Origin: Marinomonas pontica
Lineage (GTDB): Bacteria; Pseudomonadota; Gammaproteobacteria; Pseudomonadales; Marinomonadaceae
Assembly: GCF_026191375.1 (NCBI RefSeq)
Contig: NZ_JAODTL010000017.1
Span: 1-36,025 of the forward strand
Direction of reading: 5' to 3'
Length of the DNA stretch: 36,025 nucleotides
This document shows, piece after piece, positions 8,411 through 16,718 of the stretch (position 1 is its first letter; every line of letters starts with the position of its first letter). The notes below the pieces were generated by a model. The model made no database searches, was not told the origin of the DNA, and saw only the letters and a program-made list of their open reading frames with translations. Made by a program: the position numbers and the translations under genes.

Positions 8411-9691
8411 TTATTTAGTTGGGTAGTCGCGCTCAGGCTGACCAACATACAACTGGCGAGGACGGCCAATTTTGTATGGTCCACTGATCATTTCATTCCA
8501 ATGAGAAATCCAACCAATGGTGCGTGACATAGCAAAAATCACAGTAAACATACTGGTTGGGATACCAATTGCTTTCATGATGATGCCTGAGTAGAAGTCC
8601 ACATTAGGATAAAGCTTACGCTCTACGAAATAAGGGTCTTCTAGGGCAATTTGCTCAAGACGTTTGGCAATTTTAAGCAGCGGGTCATTAGACATGCCTA
8701 GTTCAGCCAGCACCTGGTCGCAAGTTTCGCGCATCACTTTGGCACGAGGGTCAAAGTTTTTATAAACGCGATGACCAAAGCCCATTAGTCTGAATGGATC
8801 GTTTTTGTCTTTTGCTTTTGCAATGAATTCATCGATGTTTTCTACGTCACCGATCTCTTCAAGCATTGTCAAAACCGCTTCGTTTGCGCCGCCATGAGCA
8901 GGCCCCCAAAGCGTTGCAATACCAGCAGCAATACAGGCAAATGGATTCGCGCCAGACGAACCCGCTAGACGTACTGTGGACGTAGACGCGTTTTGTTCGT
9001 GATCAGCGTGAAGAATAAAGATTCGATCCATTGCTTTAGCAAACACTGGGTTGACCTTGTAGTCTTCACAAGGGGTTGCGAACATCATGTACAAAAAGTT
9101 TTCTGCATAAGATAAGTCGTTACGTGGGTACATAACAGGCTGATCTTTAGAGTATTTGTAACAAATCGAAGCCAAAGTCGGCATTTTTGAAATTAAGCGA
9201 AATGCCGCAATTTCACGATGCTTTGGATTGTTGATATCCATGTGGTCTTGGTAGAAAGCAGACAGTGCACCAACTAAACCACACATGATCGCCATTGGGT
9301 GGGCGTCATTTCGAAAGCCTTCAATGAATTTGTGCATCGATTGGTTCACCATAGTGTGTTTACCAACCGTTTTTTCGAACTTTGCTTTTTGCTCTTTATC
9401 AGGAAGTTCTCCGTAAAGCAGCAAGTAACATGTTTCTAGATAGTCTGAATGTTCTGCAAGCTGGGCAATTGGGTAGCCTCGGTGCAAAAGAATGCCAGCG
9501 TCGCCATCTATGTAAGTAATAGAGGATTCACAAGAGCCGGTAGACATAAATCCTGGATCGTAGGTGAATACACCGTTAGCACCTAAGCTACGAACGTCTA
9601 TAACGTCTGTGCCTAAAGTACCTGAAAGAACAGGAAGTTCGATAGCTTTATCGATCCCATCCACTTTGAGTAGCGCTTTTTTATCAGCCAT
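8411..9691 (-). CDS. gltA: Citrate synthase (type II, hexameric)
   Basis: GltA condenses acetyl-CoA with oxaloacetate to citrate, the entry step of the TCA cycle. At 426 aa it matches the NADH-sensitive hexameric gammaproteobacterial type (E. coli 427 aa). The catalytic His residues lie in [13 protein letters not shown] and [18 protein letters not shown], and the catalytic Asp in NVDFYSGII. The N-terminal beta domain typical of type II enzymes is present ([17 protein letters not shown]). A GAAGGAG ribosome-binding site precedes the ATG. The gene is divergent from sdhCDAB across a 570-bp regulatory region, the same layout as in Pseudomonas and E. coli. Confidence 0.98.
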   Translation of the reverse strand: MADKKALLKVDGIDKAIELPVLSGTLGTDVIDVRSLGANGVFTYDPGFMSTGSCESSITYIDGDAGILLHRGYPIAQLAEHSDYLETCYLLLYGELPDKEQKAKFEKTVGKHTMVNQSMHKFIEGFRNDAHPMAIMCGLVGALSAFYQDHMDINNPKHREIAAFRLISKMPTLASICYKYSKDQPVMYPRNDLSYAENFLYMMFATPCEDYKVNPVFAKAMDRIFILHADHEQNASTSTVRLAGSSGANPFACIAAGIATLWGPAHGGANEAVLTMLEEIGDVENIDEFIAKAKDKNDPFRLMGFGHRVYKNFDPRAKVMRETCDQVLAELGMSNDPLLKIAKRLEQIALEDPYFVERKLYPNVDFYSGIIMKAIGIPTSMFTVIFAMSRTIGWISHWNEMISGPYKIGRPRQLYVGQPERDYPTK

Positions 9692-9766
9692 TTATGGTCT
9701 CCTTCGTATTCCGGTTCTGAGCTAAAAGGTCGTAGGTTGACTCTATCTAGTCCAGAAGGTGCGGAA

Positions 9767-9796
9767 AAAATACTGTCTCTAGACTATAAAAGTCAA
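9767..9796 (-). promoter_or_regulatory. Candidate sigma-70 promoter of gltA
   Basis: Read on the minus strand, TTGACT (9796-9791) is separated by 18 bases from TATTTT (9772-9767). This would start transcription about 70 bases before the gltA ATG. The -35 matches consensus at five of six positions. It is predicted by eye only. Confidence 0.45.
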
Positions 9797-9985
9797 TCTT
9801 GTTCACTTGCACTCTTTTTACATTATGGTGCGATATTTTGTAATTTACTGACAAAACAGTGAAGGTGGGTGAAGTTAAGGTGAAGGCGTATTGGTTTTAT
9901 CTTATTGAAATATATGGATTTAATTGTTTTTTTGAAGGCTAAAGTTTATGTAATTTTATACCATTATTGTTTGAGGTTATGGCTA

Positions 9986-10002
9986 CATTCATTTGATGAA
10001 TG
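9986..10002. promoter_or_regulatory. Perfect 17-bp palindrome upstream of the sdhC promoter
   Basis: CATTCAT-TTG-ATGAATG is a perfect 7-bp inverted repeat with a 3-bp centre. It lies about 30 bp upstream of the candidate sdhC -35 element at 10034. Size and symmetry suit a dimeric regulator, but no known consensus was recognised. Confidence 0.35.
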
Positions 10003-10033
10003 GTGATCATTGAAAACCCCATGTCCAGTCTAT

Positions 10034-10063
10034 TTGTCTTAGTATTTTTCGCTGGTCTATAAT
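10034..10063 (+). promoter_or_regulatory. Candidate sigma-70 promoter of the sdh operon
   Basis: TTGTCT (10034-10039) and a perfect TATAAT (10058-10063) are separated by 18 bases. The predicted start leaves a leader of about 190 nt before sdhC, long enough to carry post-transcriptional control such as sRNA pairing. Predicted by eye only. Confidence 0.5.
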
Positions 10064-10261
10064 TGCGCCTCAGACGATTTCATTGATTTGTTGTTGCTAA
10101 TGAATAAAAGAGAGTCGCTTTTAAGCATTTGTTTGCAAATCGATGAGATTTTCAAAGTAGGCCTATGACGTCGCTATACTATGATCTAACTGTAAGAATA
10201 GCACGTATAGACATTGGGTCGTGATTGACCATTCAATCAATACAAAATGGTGTAAAAAGTC

Positions 10262-10639
10262 GTGAATAAAAAAAGACCAGTCAACCTTGATATTTCAACA
10301 ATATCAATGCCCGTCACAGCAATCGTGTCTATCCTTCACCGTGTAACAGGAATCATCCTTTTTGTAGGGTTGGCTTTCTTGTTTTATGCGTTCGATCTTT
10401 CTCTGGAGTCTCAAGAAGGGTTTGATCAGGTAGTGAATGCATTGCAAACTAATTTCCTTGTGAAATTTGTGATTTGGGGTGTTGTTTCTGCATTGATGTA
10501 CCACTTTGTAGCGGGTGTAAAACACTTGTTTATGGATATGGGGTACTTTGAAGAATTAGAAAGTGGACGTAGTGCTGCTATCGCAAACATTGTGATTGCT
10601 GTCGTTCTTATTGTGTTAGCAGGAGTTTGGATATGGTAA
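10262..10639 (+). CDS. sdhC: Succinate dehydrogenase cytochrome b556 subunit (SdhC)
   Basis: SdhC anchors complex II in the inner membrane and carries heme b and part of the quinone site. The 125-aa protein starts with the family hallmark KKRPVNLDISTISMPVTA, followed by SILHRVTG (quinone-site Ser and Arg). There are three membrane segments (roughly residues 24-46, 61-83, 103-125). The heme-ligand region is YHFVAGVKHLFMD. Translation starts at GTG 10262, the only start that preserves the conserved N-terminus, because an in-frame TAA lies close upstream. The ribosome-binding site is weak. sdhD overlaps its end. Confidence 0.96.
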   Translation: MNKKRPVNLDISTISMPVTAIVSILHRVTGIILFVGLAFLFYAFDLSLESQEGFDQVVNALQTNFLVKFVIWGVVSALMYHFVAGVKHLFMDMGYFEELESGRSAAIANIVIAVVLIVLAGVWIW

Positions 10640-10980
10640 CTCAAATCACAAGTTTTGGTCGCTCTGGCCTTTATGACTGGATGATGCAGCGTGTATCTGC
10701 CGTTGTGTTGTCTTTGTACACTGTTTTTATCATTGGGTATTTGTTGCTAAACCCTGATCTTACATACGATCAGTGGAGTGCTTTATTTGAAGCAACTTGG
10801 ATGCGCATATTCAGCTTGATGGTTCTTTTGTCTATCGGTATGCATTCTTGGATTGGCTTGTGGTCTATTTCGACTGACTATATTAAAGCAACAGGTGCTC
10901 GTTTCTTCTTTCAATCTCTATGCGGTCTTGTAATGTTTGTTTACATCGTATGGGGTGTTCAGGTTCTTTGGGGGCTATAA
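10633..10980 (+). CDS. sdhD: Succinate dehydrogenase membrane anchor subunit (SdhD)
   Basis: SdhD is the second membrane anchor of complex II. It has three hydrophobic segments, and SIGMHSWIGLWSISTDYIK contains the heme-ligand His and the conserved Asp-Tyr of the quinone site. I take ATG 10633 as the start because AGGAG at 10621-10625 sits seven bases upstream; a TTG two codons earlier is less likely. This gives 115 aa, as in E. coli. The start overlaps the end of sdhC by seven bases, and sdhA follows after three bases. Confidence 0.95.
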   Translation: MVTQITSFGRSGLYDWMMQRVSAVVLSLYTVFIIGYLLLNPDLTYDQWSALFEATWMRIFSLMVLLSIGMHSWIGLWSISTDYIKATGARFFFQSLCGLVMFVYIVWGVQVLWGL

Positions 10981-10983
10981 GTA

Positions 10984-12757
10984 ATGGCAAATATTCGTAC
11001 TATTTCTTTTGATGCCATTGTTATCGGTGGTGGTGGCGCAGGTATGCGTGCTGCACTTCAGTTAACAGAGTCTGGTTTGAATACGGCTTGTGTTACTAAA
11101 GTATTCCCAACACGTTCACACACTGTTTCTGCGCAAGGTGGTATTACCTGTGCGATCGCAAGTGATGATCCAAATGACGATTGGCGCTGGCACATGTATG
11201 ACACCGTAAAAGGGTCAGACTATATTGGTGACCAAGACGCGATTGAGTACATGTGTTCTGTTGGTCCACAGGCTGTATTTGAATTAGAACACATGGGCTT
11301 ACCATTCTCTCGTACAGAGCAAGGCCGTATTTATCAGCGTCCATTCGGTGGTCAATCTAAAGACTTCGGTAAAGGCGGACAGGCTGCTCGTACTTGTGCT
11401 GCAGCTGACCGTACCGGACATGCTTTGCTTCATACGCTTTATCAAGGCAACCTTAAAGGCGGCACGACTTTCTTTAACGAGTGGTACGCTACGGATCTTG
11501 TGAAAAACAGCGAAGACGCAGTTGTTGGTGTCATTGCAATTTGTATCGAAACGGGTGAAACCGTTTACCTTAAAGCCAAAGCAACCGTTATTGCGACTGG
11601 TGGTGCGGGTCGTATTTTCCAATCTACAACCAATGCGCATATCAATACAGGTGATGGTGTTGGTATGGCATTGCGTGCTGGTTTCCCTATGCAAGATATG
11701 GAAATGTGGCAATTCCACCCAACAGGCATTTATGGTGCGGGTACGTTGGTAACGGAAGGTTGTCGTGGTGAAGGTGGTTACCTGATCAATAAAGACGGCG
11801 AGCGTTTCATGGAGCGTTATGCGCCTAATGCGAAAGACCTTGCAGGTCGTGACGTTGTGGCTCGTTCTATGGTTCTTGAAATTCTTGAAGGCCGTGGTTG
11901 TGGTCCTGATGGCGACCATGTATTGCTCAAGCTTGATCACTTGGGTGAGGAAACTCTTAACAAGCGTTTGCCAGGTATTCTTGAACTTTCACGTACCTTT
12001 GCGCACGTTGATCCAGTAAAAGAGCCAATCCCAGTTATCCCAACATGTCACTATATGATGGGTGGTATTCCTACGAACATCGGCGGCCAAGCTCTAGAAG
12101 CAGAATGATGCTGGTGAAGACGTGGTAATCGATGGTTTGTATGCTTGTGGTGAAGCGGCTTGTGTGTCTGTCCATGGTGCAAACCGTCTTGGCGGTAACT
12201 CGCTGCTAGACTTGGTTGTTTTTGGTCGCGCGGTCGGTTTGCATGTTAAGAAATCTTTGGATGAAGGTTTTGACTCTTTAAGTGCAAACGATACAGACAT
12301 TGAAAAAGCCATGGTTCGCTTGAATCGTCTTAATAACTCCACTGGTGGTGAGAGTGTTGCGGCTGTTCGTGCAGACCTTCAACGTGTAATGCAGCTTTAC
12401 TTTGGTGTATTCCGTGATGGTGAAGCAATGCAAAAAGGCTTGGCTCAATTGAAAGAAATTCGTGCTCGAGTTGAAAATTTGCACTTGGAAGATAAGAGCC
12501 AGGCATTCAATACGGCGCGTATTGAAGCGTTGGAACTTGAGAACCTATTAGAAGTTGCCGAATCAACAGCTATTCCAGCGGAATTCCGTAAAGAAAGCCG
12601 TGGCGCGCATGCTCGTAACGACTTCACTGAACGTGATGACGAAAACTGGTTGAAGCATTCTTTGTTCCACCCAGCAGGTAAAAACGTAACTAAACGTGAC
12701 GTTAACTTTGCTCCAAAAACAATGGAAGCTTTTCCACCTAAGATTCGTTCATACTAA
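10984..12757 (+). CDS. sdhA: Succinate dehydrogenase flavoprotein subunit SdhA, one frameshift
   Basis: SdhA oxidises succinate to fumarate with covalently bound FAD. The N-terminal part has the dinucleotide loop [13 protein letters not shown] and the FAD-attachment His (H46 in [10 protein letters not shown]). Substrate-binding [20 protein letters not shown] is intact. The first frame stops at TGA 12106-12108 after [15 protein letters not shown]. The next base-shifted frame continues with [20 protein letters not shown] and [13 protein letters not shown] to TAA 12757. An extra G at 12100 explains it: without it the junction reads [10 protein letters not shown]. The corrected protein is about 590 aa, the family size. 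Both halves are fully conserved, and the gene sits inside an otherwise intact TCA operon, so a sequencing error is likely. Confidence 0.93.
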
Positions 12758-12769
12758 GGAGTTATATCA

Positions 12770-13474
12770 ATGTTGGTTAGTATTTATCGCTATAATCCTG
12801 AAGTGGACGACGCTCCTTACATGCAGGACTATGAAGTTGAGCTACCAGAAGGTAAAGACCTGATGGTGCTTGATGTATTGAATTTGTTGAAAGCTAAAGA
12901 CCCTAGCATTTCATACCGTCGCTCATGCCGTGAAGGTGTGTGTGGTTCTGATGGTATGAACATGTCTGGTAAAAATGGCTTGGCTTGTATCACTCCAGTG
13001 TCTGAAGCGGTTAAGAAAGGGAAATTGGTCTTGCGTCCATTGCCTGGTCTGCCTGTTGTTCGTGACCTTGTTGTTGATATGGGACAGTTCTACAAACAGT
13101 ACGAAAAAATTCGTCCGTTCTTGATTAATGATGCGCCAGCGCCAGCAATTGAACGTTTGCAAAGCCCAGAAGAGCGCGAGAAGCTTGACGGACTTTACGA
13201 ATGTATCTTGTGTGCATGTTGTTCTACAGCTTGTCCGTCTTTCTGGTGGAACCCTGATAAGTTTGTTGGTCCATCTGGTTTGCTGCAGGCTTATCGTTTC
13301 TTGGCGGATAGCCGTGATACAGCGACACAAGAACGTTTAAGTGATCTTGATGATCCGTTCAGTGTATTCCGTTGCCACGGTATCATGAACTGTGTAAACG
13401 TTTGTCCTAAAGGGTTAAACCCAACTAAGGCAATTGGTAATATTCGTACTATGCTGTTACAAAGAGCGACCTGA
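12770..13474 (+). CDS. sdhB: Succinate dehydrogenase iron-sulfur subunit (SdhB)
   Basis: SdhB passes electrons from FAD in SdhA to quinone through three iron-sulfur clusters. The [2Fe-2S] ligands lie in SCREGVCGSDG with a fourth Cys in NGLACIT. The [4Fe-4S] ligands are in CILCACCSTACPS and the [3Fe-4S] ligands in CHGIMNCVNVCPKGLNP. The length of 234 aa is close to E. coli SdhB (238 aa). An AAGGAG ribosome-binding site overlaps the end of sdhA, 12 bases upstream. A terminator-like hairpin follows about 50 bases after the stop. Confidence 0.98.
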   Translation: MLVSIYRYNPEVDDAPYMQDYEVELPEGKDLMVLDVLNLLKAKDPSISYRRSCREGVCGSDGMNMSGKNGLACITPVSEAVKKGKLVLRPLPGLPVVRDLVVDMGQFYKQYEKIRPFLINDAPAPAIERLQSPEEREKLDGLYECILCACCSTACPSFWWNPDKFVGPSGLLQAYRFLADSRDTATQERLSDLDDPFSVFRCHGIMNCVNVCPKGLNPTKAIGNIRTMLLQRAT

Positions 13475-13847
13475 TGGCAGCTGGTGTGGTCTGTAGAGAT
13501 AATTTAGCGTGACCACCCGAATCGGCGGCTTGAACTTTGCTTCAATGCCGCCATTTTTGCATATTCTAATGTAGAGAATGCAACAAAAAGAATTTAAAAT
13601 TCGATCTTTACGGGCAAGGAAGCACAAAGAGAAGTCACTAACTCTGTGATTATGGATTCAAAGTGTGATGTTATTTTAATGTTGTGCTTTTAGTGGCTTG
13701 GTATTGACCGTAGAAGGGCGAAAGTAGCTGGAAATAAACAAAAAAATCGAGGCTTTAATAGCCTTACGGGCCTGATTAAATGATCGATCTTTTTATAGAT
13801 CGATACCGGGACCCCGGTAGCTGGCTCGAACATAAGGGTGATCGAGA
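13475..13847 (+). other. sdhB-sucA intergenic region with stacked hairpins
   Basis: This 373-bp gap has no credible gene. After the terminator-like hairpin come three further inverted repeats: AGGCT/AGCCT (13750-13764), ATCGATCT/AGATCGAT (13783-13790 with 13797-13804, loop TTTTAT) and TACCGGG/CCCGGTA (13804-13819). The last two abut each other and end about 29 bases before the sucA ATG. They may form a structured leader, mRNA processing site or operator. No clear promoter pair was identified for sucA. Confidence 0.6.
13524..13558 (+). terminator. Terminator-like hairpin after sdhB
   Basis: GGCGGCTTGAA (13524-13534) pairs with TTCAA-T-GCCGCC (13541-13552), with a one-base bulge and a six-base loop, and is followed by ATTTTT. 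This is a plausible partial terminator between sdhCDAB and sucAB. Read-through would allow sdh-driven expression of the suc genes, as known in E. coli. Confidence 0.65.
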
Positions 13848-16685
13848 ATGCACGAAAGTTTAATGGAGTTGCTGTGGAGCACCTCTCATTTTTCAGGTGG
13901 AAACCTGGAATATGTTGAGGGGTTGTTTGAAAGCTACCTCGTCGATCCGAACTCTGTGTCGGAAGAATGGCGTAAATGTTTTGATCAATTGCCTCGTGTA
14001 AGCGAAGCGCAGTCAACTGATCTTCCTCATTCCGTGATTCAAGAACAGTTTTTGCAAATTGGTAAGAATAAGTTCCGCTCTATGCCTGTTTCTTCAGGTC
14101 AAGTGGCGAGCTCTGATCATGAGCAGAAGCAAATCGGTGTTTTGCAGTTGATTAATGCCTACCGCGTTCGAGGGCATCAGCATGCAACATTGGATCCACT
14201 TGGATTGCAAAAACGTGAGAAGGTAGCTGATTTAGATATTGGTTATCATCAATTAACAGGCGCAGATTTAGACACTACATTTAACACTGGTTCTTTGTTT
14301 TTTAATAAAGAGTCATTGAAGTTAAGTGAAATCGTCTCTGAACTTGAAAAAACCTACTGTGGAAGCATAGGTTATGAATTTATGCACATTGTTGATACGC
14401 AAGAAAAAGCGTGGCTTCAACAACGTGTAGAGTCTGTTCGTTCTCGCCCAGAATACTCTCAAGAAACCCGTGAAAGCTTATTAGAGCGTTTGACTGCAGC
14501 GGAAGGCCTAGAGAAATACCTTGCTAGTCGTTATCCAGGTGCAAAACGTTTTGGTCTTGAAGGTGGCGAGAGCTTAATCCCAATGGTCAATGAGCTGATC
14601 CAGCGTTCTGGTGCACTGGGTGCAAAAGAAGTCGTGATTGGTATGGCTCACCGTGGCCGTCTAAACGTATTGGTTAATACGTTGGGTAAGAATCCAAAAG
14701 ATTTGTTTGATGAGTTTGAAGGTAAAAAACTTGTTAATACGTCTGGTGATGTTAAATACCACCAAGGTTTCTCATCAAATGTGATGACGGCGGGTGGGGA
14801 AGTTCATATTGCCCTATCATTTAACCCGTCTCACTTAGAAATCGTATCTCCTGTAGTGGAAGGGTCTGTTCGTGCTCGTCAAGACCGCCGTAAAGACACG
14901 ACCGGTAAGACAGTCGTTCCTATCTCCATTCATGGTGATGCTGCCTTTGCTGGACAAGGTGTGGTTATGGAGACATTCCAGATGTCTCAAACTCGCGCTT
15001 ATCGCACAGGTGGTACAGTTCACATCGTTATTAACAACCAAGTTGGTTTTACAACAAACCGCCAAGAAGACTCGCGTTCTACTGAGTACGCAACAGACGT
15101 TGCTAAAATTATTCAGGCGCCGATTTTCCACGTAAATGGTGATGACCCAGAAGCTGTGTTGTTTGTGACTCAGTTGGCTTTGGATTACCGTTACGAGTTT
15201 GGTCGTGATGTTGTTATCGATATGGTGTGTTACCGTCGCCGTGGTCACAACGAAACAGACGAGCCTTCTGGTACTCAACCGTTAATGTACAGTGTGATCA
15301 ACAACCTTAAAACCACACGTACTCTATATTCAGAGCGCTTGGTTGCTGAGTCGGTTGTTACTCAAGATAAATCCGATCAAATGGTTAACGAAAACCGTGA
15401 AGATCTAGACAATGCTCGTCATGTATCTAAGAGCCTTGTTCTGGAATCTCAGTCAGGTGCGTTTGTTGATTGGAAACCATATCTTGGCGTTGAATGGACG
15501 GATGCGGGTGACACAACGTACCCACTTGCTAAACTGCAGGAAGTTGCTAAAAAGTTAACGAGCATTCCTGATGGTGTGGTGATGCAGCGCCAAGTTCAGA
15601 AAATTTATCAAGACCGCGATAAAATGACAGCGGGTGCTTTGCCTCTAAACTGGGGTTACGCAGAAACGCTAGCATTTGCTACCTTATTAGAACAGGATTA
15701 CCCGATTCGTATTACGGGGCAGGATTCTGGTCGTGGTACTTTCTCGCATCGTCACGCTGTGATTCATAGCCAAAAAGATGGCAGTACTTATATTCCACTG
15801 AAGCATTTGTCTGAAGATCAACCAACATTGGATCTGTACGACTCTTACCTTTCAGAAGAAGCGGTATTGGCGTTTGAATATGGTTATGCAAGTACATCAC
15901 CGAAAGGCTTGGTAATCTGGGAAGCGCAGTTTGGTGATTTCGCCAATGGTGCGCAGGTGGTTATTGACCAATTTATTACCAGTGGTGAGCATAAGTGGGG
16001 TCGCCTATGTGGTTTGACTATGTTGTTGCCTCACGGTTATGAAGGTCAGGGCCCAGAGCACTCTTCTGCAAGACTTGAGCGTTTCTTACAGCTGTGTGCC
16101 GAATACAATATTCAAGTGTGTGTGCCGACAACACCGTCACAAATCTTCCATATCATTCGTCGTCAAGCGATTCGTCCAATGCGTCGTCCGCTTATCATTA
16201 TGTCTCCTAAGAGTTTGCTGCGTCACAAACAAGCAATTTCAACATTAGAAGACTTGGCGGAAGGAAGCTTTAAAACAGTATTGCCGGAATCATCTGAAAC
16301 AGTTACAGCGGATAAAGTAAAACGCATTGTTCTTTGTAGCGGTAAGGTTTACTACGACTTGATTAATCGTCGTGAAGAGCTAGAAAAAGATGATGTTGCT
16401 GTGATTCGCTTGGAGCAGTTGTACCCATTCCCATACGCTGACCTTGAGTCTGTATTGGAACAGTACAAAAATGTTGAGAGCTTGGTATGGTGTCAAGAAG
16501 AGCCTAAAAACCAAGGTGCTTGGCATGCCAACCGTCACCGTATGAATCGTGTATTGGAAAAACTGTACCCAGAACTGAAAATCCGCTTTGCGGGTCGAAT
16601 TTCTTCTGCTGCACCAGCAGCGGGTTACATGTCAATCCATGTTGAAGAACAAGAAGCGCTGGTCAACGACGCATTAGTTGGTTAG
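13848..16685 (+). CDS. sucA: 2-Oxoglutarate dehydrogenase E1 component (SucA)
   Basis: SucA is the thiamine-diphosphate-dependent decarboxylase of the 2-oxoglutarate dehydrogenase complex. Its 945 aa match the family (E. coli 933). Landmarks are LWSTSHFSGGNLEYVEGLFE at the N-terminus (region that binds E2), GMAHRGRLNVLVNTLGK, ISIHGDAAFAGQGVVMETFQ, the ThDP/Mg region HVNGDDPEAVLFVTQLALDY, CYRRRGHNETDEPSGTQPLM, and the C-terminal transketolase-like half with EAQFGDFANGAQVVIDQFI and GYEGQGPEHSSARLERFLQL. An AAGGG ribosome-binding site is upstream. It is 33 bp ahead of sucB. Confidence 0.98.
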   Translation: MHESLMELLWSTSHFSGGNLEYVEGLFESYLVDPNSVSEEWRKCFDQLPRVSEAQSTDLPHSVIQEQFLQIGKNKFRSMPVSSGQVASSDHEQKQIGVLQLINAYRVRGHQHATLDPLGLQKREKVADLDIGYHQLTGADLDTTFNTGSLFFNKESLKLSEIVSELEKTYCGSIGYEFMHIVDTQEKAWLQQRVESVRSRPEYSQETRESLLERLTAAEGLEKYLASRYPGAKRFGLEGGESLIPMVNELIQRSGALGAKEVVIGMAHRGRLNVLVNTLGKNPKDLFDEFEGKKLVNTSGDVKYHQGFSSNVMTAGGEVHIALSFNPSHLEIVSPVVEGSVRARQDRRKDTTGKTVVPISIHGDAAFAGQGVVMETFQMSQTRAYRTGGTVHIVINNQVGFTTNRQEDSRSTEYATDVAKIIQAPIFHVNGDDPEAVLFVTQLALDYRYEFGRDVVIDMVCYRRRGHNETDEPSGTQPLMYSVINNLKTTRTLYSERLVAESVVTQDKSDQMVNENREDLDNARHVSKSLVLESQSGAFVDWKPYLGVEWTDAGDTTYPLAKLQEVAKKLTSIPDGVVMQRQVQKIYQDRDKMTAGALPLNWGYAETLAFATLLEQDYPIRITGQDSGRGTFSHRHAVIHSQKDGSTYIPLKHLSEDQPTLDLYDSYLSEEAVLAFEYGYASTSPKGLVIWEAQFGDFANGAQVVIDQFITSGEHKWGRLCGLTMLLPHGYEGQGPEHSSARLERFLQLCAEYNIQVCVPTTPSQIFHIIRRQAIRPMRRPLIIMSPKSLLRHKQAISTLEDLAEGSFKTVLPESSETVTADKVKRIVLCSGKVYYDLINRREELEKDDVAVIRLEQLYPFPYADLESVLEQYKNVESLVWCQEEPKNQGAWHANRHRMNRVLEKLYPELKIRFAGRISSAAPAAGYMSIHVEEQEALVNDALVG

Positions 16686-16718
16686 TACCATAGCCTGTCA
16701 GAGAGATAAGGGTATAAA

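Larger units (their letters stand above)
9692..10261. other. gltA-sdhC divergent intergenic region
   Basis: This 570-bp AT-rich stretch has no convincing ORF. It contains a candidate gltA promoter (9767-9796, minus), a 17-bp palindrome (9986-10002) and a candidate sdhC promoter (10034-10063, plus). A second -10-like TATACT lies at 10175-10180 without a good -35 partner. The size suggests room for several regulator sites, but I could not assign any known operator such as ArcA, CRP or Fur with confidence. Confidence 0.7.

Noticed and set aside
10175..10180. TATACT as sdhC -10 element
   Set aside because: No acceptable -35 at 16-18 bp; the upstream TTGTCT-N18-TATAAT pair is better.
11299..11940. 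Long open frame on the minus strand inside sdhA
   Set aside because: It is antisense to highly conserved SdhA sequence, has no ribosome-binding site and its translation resembles no protein; a shadow of codon bias.
12100..12122. Programmed ribosomal frameshift in sdhA
   Set aside because: No slippery heptamer, no downstream pseudoknot evident, and SdhA is not known to be recoded; a one-base insertion is simpler.
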